Shown: in pieces, positions 34,746 to 42,090 of the stretch
Numbering within the stretch: the stretch's first letter is position 1
Layout of the letters: every line of letters starts with the position of its first letter
Assembly (NCBI RefSeq): GCF_047634455.1
Contig: NZ_JBLIAI010000001.1
Span: 62,001-126,000 of the forward strand
Origin: Maritalea sp047634455
Lineage (GTDB): Bacteria > Pseudomonadota > Alphaproteobacteria > Rhizobiales > Devosiaceae
Length of the DNA stretch: 64,000 nt
Direction of reading: 5' to 3'
Notes under the pieces: generated by a model
What the model saw: only the letters and a program-made list of their open reading frames with translations
The model's database searches: none
What the model was told of the DNA's origin: nothing
Program-made: the position numbers and the translations under genes

Positions 34746-36059
34746 TTAACCTTCGTCTTCGATCAATTGATTGGCAGCAGCGGCTGCGTCATCCAACGCC
34801 TGCTGAGGTGTTTTCTCGCCAACGATTGCAGCTTGAAGTTGCGGGAACAACTCGTTTGAAATTGGAATCCAAAGAGGTGTGGAAGGAACCGCAAATGCGT
34901 CTTCAGCCATTGATGCCCCGAAAACCTCAAACACATGAACCAACCAGTCGTTTCCGGCGGCTTTAGATTCTTCGATAACTGCCGCAATCGCATCTGGGCG
35001 TGTCGGCAACAAACCTGTGCGTGCTTCGAGCAATTGGCTGTCGAAATCTGTCAAGAATGATATGAACGACGCTGCAGCCTGTTTGTTGTCACATGCTTCT
35101 GTAATCGAGAAAGAGTGAGAACCAGACCAACCTGTGCGTTTGCCACTTGAACCTTTTGGTGCGCGGATCAAGCCAACATCACCTTGGATTTTGCTATCAG
35201 CGCTGTTGAAGAATGTTGCCCAACCGCCCCAATCTAAGTTCAAGGCCACAGTACCTGAAGCAAACCCTAAACCGGTTTCATCCCAAAGATAGTTTGGAAC
35301 ACCCGCAGGCACAGCTTTGGCTTCGTACAAGTCAACGAACCACTCAAGTGCGCGAACGCCTTCTGGTGAGTTAAACGCAACTTTGCCGTCATTTCCAAAG
35401 AAGCTGCCACCTTCGGCAACTAGCATTTCATAGAAACGTCCAGAAATACCTTCATCTTTACCCACATATTGGGTGCCGTAGAAGTTTGGCGGATCAGCAA
35501 AGAAGATCGCTTGATCTTTTACCTGCGCCCAAGTGTCAGGCGGCGTTAGATCGTAGCCATACTCAGCCTTAAAGTCGGCTTTGTTGGCTTCGTCTTCGTA
35601 CAACGACTTAATGTAGTACAAGTTCGATACATCTGAGTGACGCGCGAGTTGCACCAGGCGACCGTCGACCATGCTCGCTTTGATGACATTTGGTGAAATG
35701 GCACCAATAACATCATCTGCCAATACAACGCTTAGGTCGATATAAAGGTCACCATATTGCGGCGCAAAGCTGGTGTGGTTCGAACCAACGCACCAGTTGA
35801 TCGAGCCAGAAGCGATGTCTTGCTTGATCTCTTTGTCGAGTTCGAAATGGTTCTTGCTTGAAACAATTTCGACTTTCGCGCCGGTTGCAGCTTCCCACTC
35901 AGGAATGCGCGTATAAAGTGGCTCATATTGAGCGCCACCAATAAGCTTTACTTTTAGCGTATAGCCGTCGAATTCCCCGGCGCTTGCAGCGCCCGCGAAC
36001 ATTGAAACCGCTGTGGCACCTGCCAGCAGTACGGTTGATAGTCTACTTAACAATCTCAT
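34746..36059 (-). CDS. CUT1 extracellular sugar-binding protein
   Basis: The 437-residue protein has a Sec signal peptide (MRLLSRLSTVLLAGATAVSM followed by a polar stretch with an AxA cleavage site near residue 27) and the bacterial type-1 solute-binding fold. It delivers the sugar to the two permeases. The ATG at 36059 has AGGGAGG just upstream. The CoA-transferase gene overlaps it by 17 bp, so translation is probably coupled. Confidence 0.93.
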   Translation of the reverse strand: MRLLSRLSTVLLAGATAVSMFAGAASAGEFDGYTLKVKLIGGAQYEPLYTRIPEWEAATGAKVEIVSSKNHFELDKEIKQDIASGSINWCVGSNHTSFAPQYGDLYIDLSVVLADDVIGAISPNVIKASMVDGRLVQLARHSDVSNLYYIKSLYEDEANKADFKAEYGYDLTPPDTWAQVKDQAIFFADPPNFYGTQYVGKDEGISGRFYEMLVAEGGSFFGNDGKVAFNSPEGVRALEWFVDLYEAKAVPAGVPNYLWDETGLGFASGTVALNLDWGGWATFFNSADSKIQGDVGLIRAPKGSSGKRTGWSGSHSFSITEACDNKQAAASFISFLTDFDSQLLEARTGLLPTRPDAIAAVIEESKAAGNDWLVHVFEVFGASMAEDAFAVPSTPLWIPISNELFPQLQAAIVGEKTPQQALDDAAAAANQLIEDEG

Positions 36060-37269
36060 CAAATCCTCCCTTGGTGATAGATTGGTCTTCAATTGTCGTG
36101 AGGTCAAACTCACGGTCTATTTCAGCATTGTGTTCACCAATGGCGGGGGCCGGACGCGCGCTGTTTAAAACGTCGCCATCCACCCGAATTGGGGAACGCA
36201 TTGCCTGCATGGAATTGCCCTGACCAAGATCTAATTCTTGGAAAAAATGCAGGGCCTTAAAACTGGTTGATTGGAATAGGTCTGGCCATTGCAGCACTTC
36301 TGAGGCCCAAATGTCTTTCGCTACAAAGAGCTTCATCCAGTGTTGTGTGGTGTCCGATTTCAAGTGATCCGCAAGCCGTTGTTTGATTTCATCGCGGTGT
36401 TCAAACCACTGCTTTTCATCGGCATAGGCAGCAAGCGCTTCGCTGCCCACTATTTCGCCAAGCTTATCTACCGGGGTCATCGCAATGGCCACATAACCAT
36501 CGCTCGTGGGGTAAACACCATAGGGCGCGGACAGGTAGGCGTGTGCGTTGTTAAATGCACTGCGCTTTGGCAGACGGTTTTCAGCGTCATTGATGTGGGT
36601 TGTTAAAACTTCGAACTGGAAGTCAACAAGCGCCTCTAGCAGGCTGGTTTGAATATGTGCGCCCTGCCCTGATCTGCCACGACGGATGAGGGCAGCCAAT
36701 ATGCCTTGCACCACAATATTTCCAGCAAGTTGGTCGGCGACAGCCAGCCCCATTGCGGTCGGCGCGTCTCCGTGATCGCCAGAAAGCCACAATAGCCCGG
36801 ATCGAGCTTGGGCAAGAAGGTCTTGACCGGGGAGATCTTTCCAATCCCCGTCTTCACCATAACCAGAGACCGACGCGTAAACCACACCAGGATTGATCTG
36901 TTTGATCTGATCAAAGCTTAGGCCAAGTTTTTCCATAATGCCGGGGCGGAAGTTTTGGATGACCACATCCGCCTTGGCGCAGAGCTTTAGGACTTTTTCC
37001 AAGTCCAATTTGTCTTTGAGGTTCGCTGAATAGCTCTGCTTGTTGCGGTTGATGGCGTGGAACAGTGTGTTCGCGCCGTGCACTTCAACATCGGACAAAT
37101 AGAGGTAACGGCACAAATCGCCGATTTCTGGCCGTTCAATTTTGACAACACGTGCGCCAAAATCAGCAAGCTTGAGGCCTGCCAACGGCCCAGCCAAAAA
37201 CTGGGAGAAGTCAACCACGAGCAAACCGTCGAGCAAACCATTGTCATGAGTATCGATTGGCGGGGTCAT
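36043..37269 (-). CDS. Class III CoA-transferase (CaiB/BaiF family)
   Basis: The 408-residue family-III CoA-transferase has the N-terminal GLLVVDFSQFLAGPLAGLKL segment, the ADVVIQNFRPGIMEKLGLS segment and a likely catalytic Asp in LPGQDLLAQARSG. Such enzymes move CoA between carboxylic acids by an aspartyl-anhydride route. Its place between sugar transport genes and two MaoC genes suggests that an intermediate of the locus is a CoA thioester. The ATG at 37269 overlaps the previous stop (ATGA). Confidence 0.88.
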   Translation of the reverse strand: MTPPIDTHDNGLLDGLLVVDFSQFLAGPLAGLKLADFGARVVKIERPEIGDLCRYLYLSDVEVHGANTLFHAINRNKQSYSANLKDKLDLEKVLKLCAKADVVIQNFRPGIMEKLGLSFDQIKQINPGVVYASVSGYGEDGDWKDLPGQDLLAQARSGLLWLSGDHGDAPTAMGLAVADQLAGNIVVQGILAALIRRGRSGQGAHIQTSLLEALVDFQFEVLTTHINDAENRLPKRSAFNNAHAYLSAPYGVYPTSDGYVAIAMTPVDKLGEIVGSEALAAYADEKQWFEHRDEIKQRLADHLKSDTTQHWMKLFVAKDIWASEVLQWPDLFQSTSFKALHFFQELDLGQGNSMQAMRSPIRVDGDVLNSARPAPAIGEHNAEIDREFDLTTIEDQSITKGGFDEIVK

Positions 37270-38405
37270 CTTGCACCCCGTTGGTAAAGTGCATTGATGT
37301 CGCTCGCCGCCTGCTTCTCTGACAAATCGCCTAAAAGACAATTACGAACGATATCGCCTGCAGCGTCTTGGAAAGCCATATAGCCATGATGGCGCGGGCG
37401 CAGATATGATTGTTCGAGCGTCGGCAAAGTCTCAGAGAAGAAATCGGCGCTCAACGCGTTGCATCTTTGGTCAACCCAGGCTTCAACATTGGCCGGTTGC
37501 CCGCCGGCATCAAAAAACAGACCTTTTTGACATTCAGCTGACGCAATCCAAAACGCATACTCGAACGCGATGTCTTTGTGCTGGCACTGCTTGGAAATGG
37601 CTATGCCTGTCCCACCGATTGGCGAGCCAACAGGCCCATTGTCGGCATGAGTTGGAATGTTTGCGACACGCACTTTGTGTGGCCGAAAGCCCTCTCGGGA
37701 GTAGTTTGTGTAGCCGTAAAGATAGGGGCAATAGGAGTGCGCGGAACGGCAGGCGAGCCATTCATAAGCTGCAATGGGGTCCATAAAGAAACAGGCCGGG
37801 GGAACGTGATCAGACACGCGCTTCATTTGTTCAAGCGCGTGGACACCGATCGCATCGTCGACGCCAATTTCGGATTGCCCAAAATCATGGCCTAAGTTCG
37901 AAAGAACGTTGAAATAACTCATCAATGCGTTAATGGGGATCAGCGGCCAAACAACTTGTTTGTCCTGAGCAAGTGCAACAACATCGTCCCAAGTTCTCGG
38001 GGTGTCCTGTAGAGTGTCTGGCCGAAACGCCGACACAGGCGTCGCCGCATCAATTGCCAGCGCCCATTGGCGTCCCCCAAAATTATAGGAGGGGTGGGAA
38101 ACGCCAGTGGACTGCAGGGAAAGCAGTTCTAATTCTTTTTCAAATCCCTGATCGTCGAATGAAGCCAAAATTCCAGATGAGGCGATGTCGCCAACATGCG
38201 GGTGATCTATGACCATCAGGTCGTATTCGTTGGCCATGTGTTCAATGGGCCGATCTGCAAACGCCTGCAACGAACGTTTTTCCCAAACGATCCTCAAATC
38301 AGGATATCGCTCATCGCAAAAAACTTCGGACGTCACAACCATCGGATCGAAGCCGCGGGCGTGGTCCCATGTCATGCCTTTGAGTGTGATCTGGGTCTCA
38401 GTCAT
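37266..38405 (-). CDS. Solute-binding-protein homologue without a signal peptide
   Basis: The 379-residue protein resembles the type-1 sugar-binding proteins of ABC transporters: MTWDHARGFDPMV, a DLMVIDHPHVGDIASSG segment, and the later GTGIAISKQCQHKDIAFEYA region. Unlike the other binding protein it begins with MTETQITLKGMTWDHARG: no hydrophobic stretch, no twin-Arg, no lipobox. It is therefore expected to be cytosolic. An earlier in-frame Met ten codons upstream does not add a signal. It overlaps MaoC-1 by 8 bp and the CoA-transferase by 4 bp. Role unknown. Confidence 0.75.
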   Translation of the reverse strand: MTETQITLKGMTWDHARGFDPMVVTSEVFCDERYPDLRIVWEKRSLQAFADRPIEHMANEYDLMVIDHPHVGDIASSGILASFDDQGFEKELELLSLQSTGVSHPSYNFGGRQWALAIDAATPVSAFRPDTLQDTPRTWDDVVALAQDKQVVWPLIPINALMSYFNVLSNLGHDFGQSEIGVDDAIGVHALEQMKRVSDHVPPACFFMDPIAAYEWLACRSAHSYCPYLYGYTNYSREGFRPHKVRVANIPTHADNGPVGSPIGGTGIAISKQCQHKDIAFEYAFWIASAECQKGLFFDAGGQPANVEAWVDQRCNALSADFFSETLPTLEQSYLRPRHHGYMAFQDAAGDIVRNCLLGDLSEKQAASDINALYQRGAR

Positions 38406-38964
38406 TGCCGGCAATTCCAGCTTGTCGGTTGGCATCGCTTTTTTGGGTCTGGCTGTTTTGGTATTTGACGGTCATGAGGTGCTCACAATAAAGCACCAGA
38501 ACTCCGTCCTCTTTGAAAACGCTGTAGCTCACACGCACGAGGCCCATATCGTCGTACTTTGGCTCTTTTGAGAGGTTTTCACGAATTGTGTAGATTGTAT
38601 CGCCAATGAACGTTGGTTTGATAAAACGAAGCCGATCATAGCCATACGAAAACGAATTCAGGCAGTTGGTTGCAGCAAGACCCAGCCCGTATGAAAAGAC
38701 CTGTGCACCCGAAACAAGACGCCGCCCAAACACACCTTCGTTTTTGGCAAAGTGCTCGTCAGCGACATAGGGGTGAAGGTCCATCACCATCATGTTGAAC
38801 TGCATGGCCTCGCCCTCAGAAATGGTGCGGCGCAGGCTACGGATTTGATCGCCGACTGCAAAATCTTCATAAAACCAGTTCTCAGCATTCCACACAGGAA
38901 TGGCACCATGGTCCTCCGGCATATCCGAAGGCGGTCTCACATGTGTGCCAATTTCAATCGCCAT
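38398..38964 (-). CDS. MaoC-like hydratase, probably lacking the catalytic His (MaoC-1)
   Basis: A 188-residue MaoC-like hotdog protein. The hydratase motif at about residues 61-73 reads MDLHPYVADEHFA: the Asp is present, but the position five residues after it, normally the catalytic His, is Val. The rest of the domain resembles the divergent second MaoC protein (YGYDRLRFIKPTFIGDTI versus YGYERLRFPKPVFIGDTI). It may be an inactive partner in a heteromeric hydratase, or may use the His two residues after the Asp. It is the first gene of the minus-strand run. Confidence 0.82.
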   Translation of the reverse strand: MAIEIGTHVRPPSDMPEDHGAIPVWNAENWFYEDFAVGDQIRSLRRTISEGEAMQFNMMVMDLHPYVADEHFAKNEGVFGRRLVSGAQVFSYGLGLAATNCLNSFSYGYDRLRFIKPTFIGDTIYTIRENLSKEPKYDDMGLVRVSYSVFKEDGVLVLYCEHLMTVKYQNSQTQKSDANRQAGIAGND

Positions 38965-38982
38965 TGATCAGTTCACTCCCTA

Positions 38983-39039
38983 TTTGTATCCAATATAGAC
39001 TTGACTATTTTATATGTCAAATCTATTTTCATATACAAA
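38983..39039. promoter_or_regulatory. Long dyad operator between the two MaoC genes
   Basis: A 57-bp extended dyad sits in the 95-bp gap between the divergent MaoC genes. TTTGTAT (38983-38989), ATAGA and TTGAC (39001-39005) recur inverted as GTCAA (39016-39020), TCTAT and ATACAAA (39033-39039), with the outer and inner pairs centred at nearly the same point (about 39011). It is a strong candidate operator controlling both transcripts, most likely for the IclR protein encoded at 40578-41348. Confidence 0.6.
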
Positions 39040-39059
39040 AGAACTATGGGGAGGGAAAA

Positions 39060-39512
39060 ATGCAGCACGAGGCACGCTACTTTGAGAGTTTTGAGTTGGG
39101 ACAAGAACGAAAGACCCTAGGGCGCACAATTACAGAAACCGATTTTGTGGTTCATGCAGGACACAGCGGAGATTTTTTCCCCCACCACATGGACGACGAA
39201 TTTTGTAAAACGCAACCGTTTGGCCAGCGCATTGCGCATGGCACAATGACATTTGCAATTGGGGTTGGGCTAACGGCGACAGTAATCAACCCACACGCGA
39301 TGACCTATGGATACGAGCGGTTGCGTTTTCCAAAGCCCGTATTTATAGGCGACACAATCCACACAGAGATTGAAATCACCAAAGTAACGGATGACCTTAA
39401 ACGACCGGGTTTTGGACAGGTGGTGGAAAGCTGTAGCGTGAAAAACCAAAACAACGAGACAGTTTTGTTTTGTGAACATATCCTGTTGGTGAAAAAGCAA
39501 GGAACGCAATGA
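39060..39512 (+). CDS. MaoC-like hydratase (MaoC-2)
   Basis: A 150-residue MaoC-like hydratase with a complete catalytic pair: GDFFPHHMDDEF retains the Asp and the His five residues later. It would add water to, or remove it from, a CoA thioester. Resemblance over the C-terminal half to MaoC-1 suggests gene duplication. The ATG at 39060 follows GGGGAGGG; the upstream frame has no support. It overlaps the Gfo/Idh gene (ATGATG). Confidence 0.85.
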   Translation: MQHEARYFESFELGQERKTLGRTITETDFVVHAGHSGDFFPHHMDDEFCKTQPFGQRIAHGTMTFAIGVGLTATVINPHAMTYGYERLRFPKPVFIGDTIHTEIEITKVTDDLKRPGFGQVVESCSVKNQNNETVLFCEHILLVKKQGTQ

Positions 39513-40576
39513 TGACGTTGAAGCAAAAGTGGGCCAAGCCCAGCAAAGTCACTCCAATCATTATCATTGGTGCAGGCGGTATTGTGACGGACGCACATTT
39601 ACCTGCCTATAAACAATCCGGTTTCCCTGTTCACGGCATTTTCGATTTAGATCAAGAACGCGCCCGATCTGTTGCGAATGAGTGGGGCATCGAAAATAGT
39701 TTCAAGAGTTTGGATGAGGCGGTGGCGAGTGGGGGCCAATACATTTACGATGTCGCGTTGCCCCCGGCGGCAATTTCGAGCGTGTTAGAAAAAATACCGG
39801 TTGGGGCAACAGTTCTCATTCAAAAACCAATGGGGGCCAATTTTGCGCAAGCGTCGCATATTCTCGCAATATCGAGGGAACGAAAGCTAAATGCCGCGAT
39901 CAATTTCCAGTTGCGCTTTAGTCCGCAAATGTTGGCTGTTCGGGACGCTATTGAACAAAACCTATTGGGCGATTTGTTAGAGATCGAAGTCCATTTGAAC
40001 GTCAACACGCCTTGGCACCTGTTTCCGTTTCTCAAGTCGATGGAACGTGTCGAAATCGCTGTCCACTCCATCCATTATCTCGATCTCATTCGCTCTTTGG
40101 TTGGGGCGCCAAAGGGCGTTTTTGCACGAACGATGGGAGATCCGCGATCTGAGGACATGGCGCAGACCCGCACGACAGCAATGCTCGACTATGGCGACAA
40201 ATTGCGGTGCGTTCTGTCGATTAACCACAACCATAATTTCGGATCAAAATTTCAGGACTGCAAGTTTCGATTTGAAGGCACTAGGGGCGCAATGGTCACG
40301 CAAATTGGCGTCAACTTGAATTACCCGGAAGGCGAGCCAGACGAATTGTGGTTTGCGGAGTTAGGTGGCCCGTGGGAGGAAGTTACATTGCAGGGCTCTT
40401 GGTTCGTCGACGCTTTTATTGGCGTGATGAGCAATGTGCAAAGGTTTCACAATGGTGAGGACAAAGCGCTTGTCACGTCGGTTGAGGATTGCATTGAGAC
40501 AATGGCTTTGGTTGAGGCATGTTTTGAGGCGAACCATGTGCCATCGCATAAATTGCCGAAAATTCCGACCATATAA
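39509..40576 (+). CDS. Gfo/Idh/MocA family oxidoreductase
   Basis: The 355-residue protein has the Rossmann start IIIIGAGGIVTDAHLPAY, the EKP-like segment (LIQKPMG) and the C-terminal Gfo/Idh/MocA domain. The family oxidises or reduces sugars and polyols with NAD(P). As the locus lacks an obvious sugar 1-dehydrogenase elsewhere, this enzyme is a candidate for the first oxidation step. It is in an operon with MaoC-2 and faces the IclR gene across one base. Confidence 0.85.
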   Translation: MMTLKQKWAKPSKVTPIIIIGAGGIVTDAHLPAYKQSGFPVHGIFDLDQERARSVANEWGIENSFKSLDEAVASGGQYIYDVALPPAAISSVLEKIPVGATVLIQKPMGANFAQASHILAISRERKLNAAINFQLRFSPQMLAVRDAIEQNLLGDLLEIEVHLNVNTPWHLFPFLKSMERVEIAVHSIHYLDLIRSLVGAPKGVFARTMGDPRSEDMAQTRTTAMLDYGDKLRCVLSINHNHNFGSKFQDCKFRFEGTRGAMVTQIGVNLNYPEGEPDELWFAELGGPWEEVTLQGSWFVDAFIGVMSNVQRFHNGEDKALVTSVEDCIETMALVEACFEANHVPSHKLPKIPTI

Positions 40577-40577
40577 A

Positions 40578-41348
40578 CTATTTGGCAGCTCTAGCGGGGC
40601 CACCCAATTGCACAGAAATTGCTTCGGCAGCAACGAGAAGAAGCTCACGGCAATCTTCAATCGGCACGCCGCCATGATGCCGACCGATATAGGGAATAGT
40701 CAACGCAGCAGCTGCGAATCCGTCAAACCCTAAAATAGGTGCACTGATATTCTCAACCCCTTTGACGACGAAGCTTTCCATTTGTTCGTAACCAAGGCTG
40801 GCACTTTCTGCCAATTCCTTACGCAGCTGATCAACGCCAATTCCATCCGGATGGGGGATAGTGGCAAAAGCTTTGTCAATTTCAGCAGGATCGCTATTGG
40901 CCAAGATCACCCGGCCTGAAGACGTGCGCCACAATTCGATCCGCGCGCCCATGCGCACGCTTAACACGTTGTTACCCGGATTATCGACTTGCCCTACGAT
41001 CACAACGCTATCTTGTGAGCGGGCGGCTAAATGACACGATTGATTACAGTCCTTTGCCAATTGACGCATCACCGGCGCGGCGGCAACCGTTAGTCGCTTC
41101 ACAATTGGAATGCGATTAGCCAATTCAAAAAGATGTGTCGTGAGGTAATATCTATCGCTTTGTTCATCAAGGGCAATTAACCCTCTTTTGCGCAACACCA
41201 CCAACATACGGAATATTTCGCTTACGGACCGCTCAAGACGATTCGCAATCTCGCCTTGGGTCAAGCTGGCACCCTCAGATGCCAGAATCTCTATGATATC
41301 CAATCCCTTATCGAGCGCGGGTGCCTTGTATTTTTCAGTATTATCCAA
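40578..41348 (-). CDS. IclR family transcriptional regulator
   Basis: The 256-residue product has an IclR winged helix (ASLTQGEIANRLERSVSEIF) and effector domain (LWRTSSGRVILA). It converges on the Gfo/Idh gene. The start appears to be a TTG at 41348 with GGAAG 6 nt upstream; no ATG is near. It most likely controls the sugar-acid locus through the dyad at 38983-39039, and itself through the repeats at 41357-41387. Confidence 0.88.
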   Translation of the reverse strand: MDNTEKYKAPALDKGLDIIEILASEGASLTQGEIANRLERSVSEIFRMLVVLRKRGLIALDEQSDRYYLTTHLFELANRIPIVKRLTVAAAPVMRQLAKDCNQSCHLAARSQDSVVIVGQVDNPGNNVLSVRMGARIELWRTSSGRVILANSDPAEIDKAFATIPHPDGIGVDQLRKELAESASLGYEQMESFVVKGVENISAPILGFDGFAAAALTIPYIGRHHGGVPIEDCRELLLVAAEAISVQLGGPARAAK

Positions 41349-41356
41349 GTTCTACT

Positions 41357-41387
41357 TCCATAATGTTGGCTTAAGTCCATAATATGG
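41357..41387. promoter_or_regulatory. Candidate IclR autoregulatory site
   Basis: TCCATAAT occurs at 41357-41364 and 41376-41383, spaced by 19 bp. The second copy forms the palindrome CCATA-A-TATGG (41377-41387). The pair lies just upstream of the IclR start. Confidence 0.4.
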
Positions 41388-41686
41388 GGCGAAGACGTAT
41401 CGGATGCAATCGGTGCGAATTATCATTGCCCAATCACGGCAGGATAGTGACCGCGCCACACGGGCGGTACCATTTGCGACACACAAAACAAATTTTATTT
41501 CTGGAAATATTATTGCCGTCTTTTTTGAGTTTTTGTGGGACAGGAGTTGAAAGAAATCGATACTGAGCCTACGCTCGCGCAACAACCAGCAGACAGCGCC
41601 CGCTCAACAATCCCAGTACAAGCGCTGGCGGTTGGCAAGGGCACGAATTTGCAATGGCGAAAGAGCCAGGTATGTTTTGTTAGAAA

Positions 41687-41715
41687 GGCCGCACAAATTT
41701 AGAAACAGTGCGGCC
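41687..41715 (-). terminator. Terminator of copZ
   Basis: On the minus strand GGCCGCAC pairs with GTGCGGCC (41708-41715 with 41687-41694), followed by TTTCT. The U-run is short, so moderate strength. Confidence 0.6.
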
Positions 41716-41729
41716 ATAAAGACGAAGAA

Positions 41730-41930
41730 TTATGCAGCAACAGAAGACGGGTAACCCGCTTCATCAAGTGCGGCCAATATTGCCTCGGACCCAGCAGTGG
41801 AGGCTACTTCAATTTTGTTTGCCGCCAAGTCAGCTTTTACAGTAGCTGATTGGTCAACACCTTGAATAGCTTTTGTAACTGTTGCTTCGCAGTGACCACA
41901 TGTCATATCTGGTACGTTAAACATTGTCAT
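41730..41930 (-). CDS. copZ: Copper chaperone CopZ-like (HMA domain)
   Basis: A 66-residue single heavy-metal-associated domain with the MTCGHC metal motif (Cys near residues 11 and 14). It is expected to bind Cu(I) in the cytosol and hand it to CopA, encoded divergently. An AAGGA site lies about 8 nt upstream of the ATG at 41930. Its promoter is a MerR/CueR-type site. Confidence 0.88.
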   Translation of the reverse strand: MTMFNVPDMTCGHCEATVTKAIQGVDQSATVKADLAANKIEVASTAGSEAILAALDEAGYPSSVAA

Positions 41931-41961
41931 ATTGAATTCCTTCGATGTTGAACTGGATCAA

Positions 41962-41992
41962 TAGATAAGACTTCCAGTTGCTGTAAGGTCAA
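41962..41992 (-). promoter_or_regulatory. CueR-type promoter of copZ
   Basis: TTGACC -35 (complement of GGTCAA at 41987-41992) and TATCTA -10 (41962-41967) are 19 bp apart, the elongated spacing used by MerR-family activators. Between them lies an imperfect dyad ACCTTACAGCAACTGGAAGT. Confidence 0.8.
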
Positions 41993-42027
41993 GAAAAAAC
42001 ACTGTTGAACTTTGTGTTTTTCACCTG

Positions 42028-42058
42028 TTGACCTTCCATTGACTAGAAGGTTTAGGTT
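42028..42058 (+). promoter_or_regulatory. CueR-type promoter of copA
   Basis: TTGACC -35 (42028-42033) and TAGGTT -10 (42053-42058) are 19 bp apart. The spacer and -35 carry the dyad ACCTTCC...GAAGGT (42031-42051), close to the CueR consensus. The activator gene itself is not evident in the window; the MerR at 54247 is mercury-like. Confidence 0.85.
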
Positions 42059-42090
42059 GCGGCTTAATCGAATGAAATTGGAGCTAACAC

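Larger units (their letters stand above)
41349..41729. other. 381-bp gap between the IclR and copZ genes
   Basis: It holds TCCATAAT repeats near the IclR start (see 41357-41387), a terminator for copZ (41687-41715) and otherwise no credible gene. A 51-codon frame around 41545-41700 begins with TTG too close to a GGAG and has no recognisable features; it is not called. Confidence 0.6.

Noticed and set aside
41545..41702. 51-codon frame before copZ
   Set aside because: It begins with TTG directly against the GGAG, has no recognisable domain and overlaps the copZ terminator.
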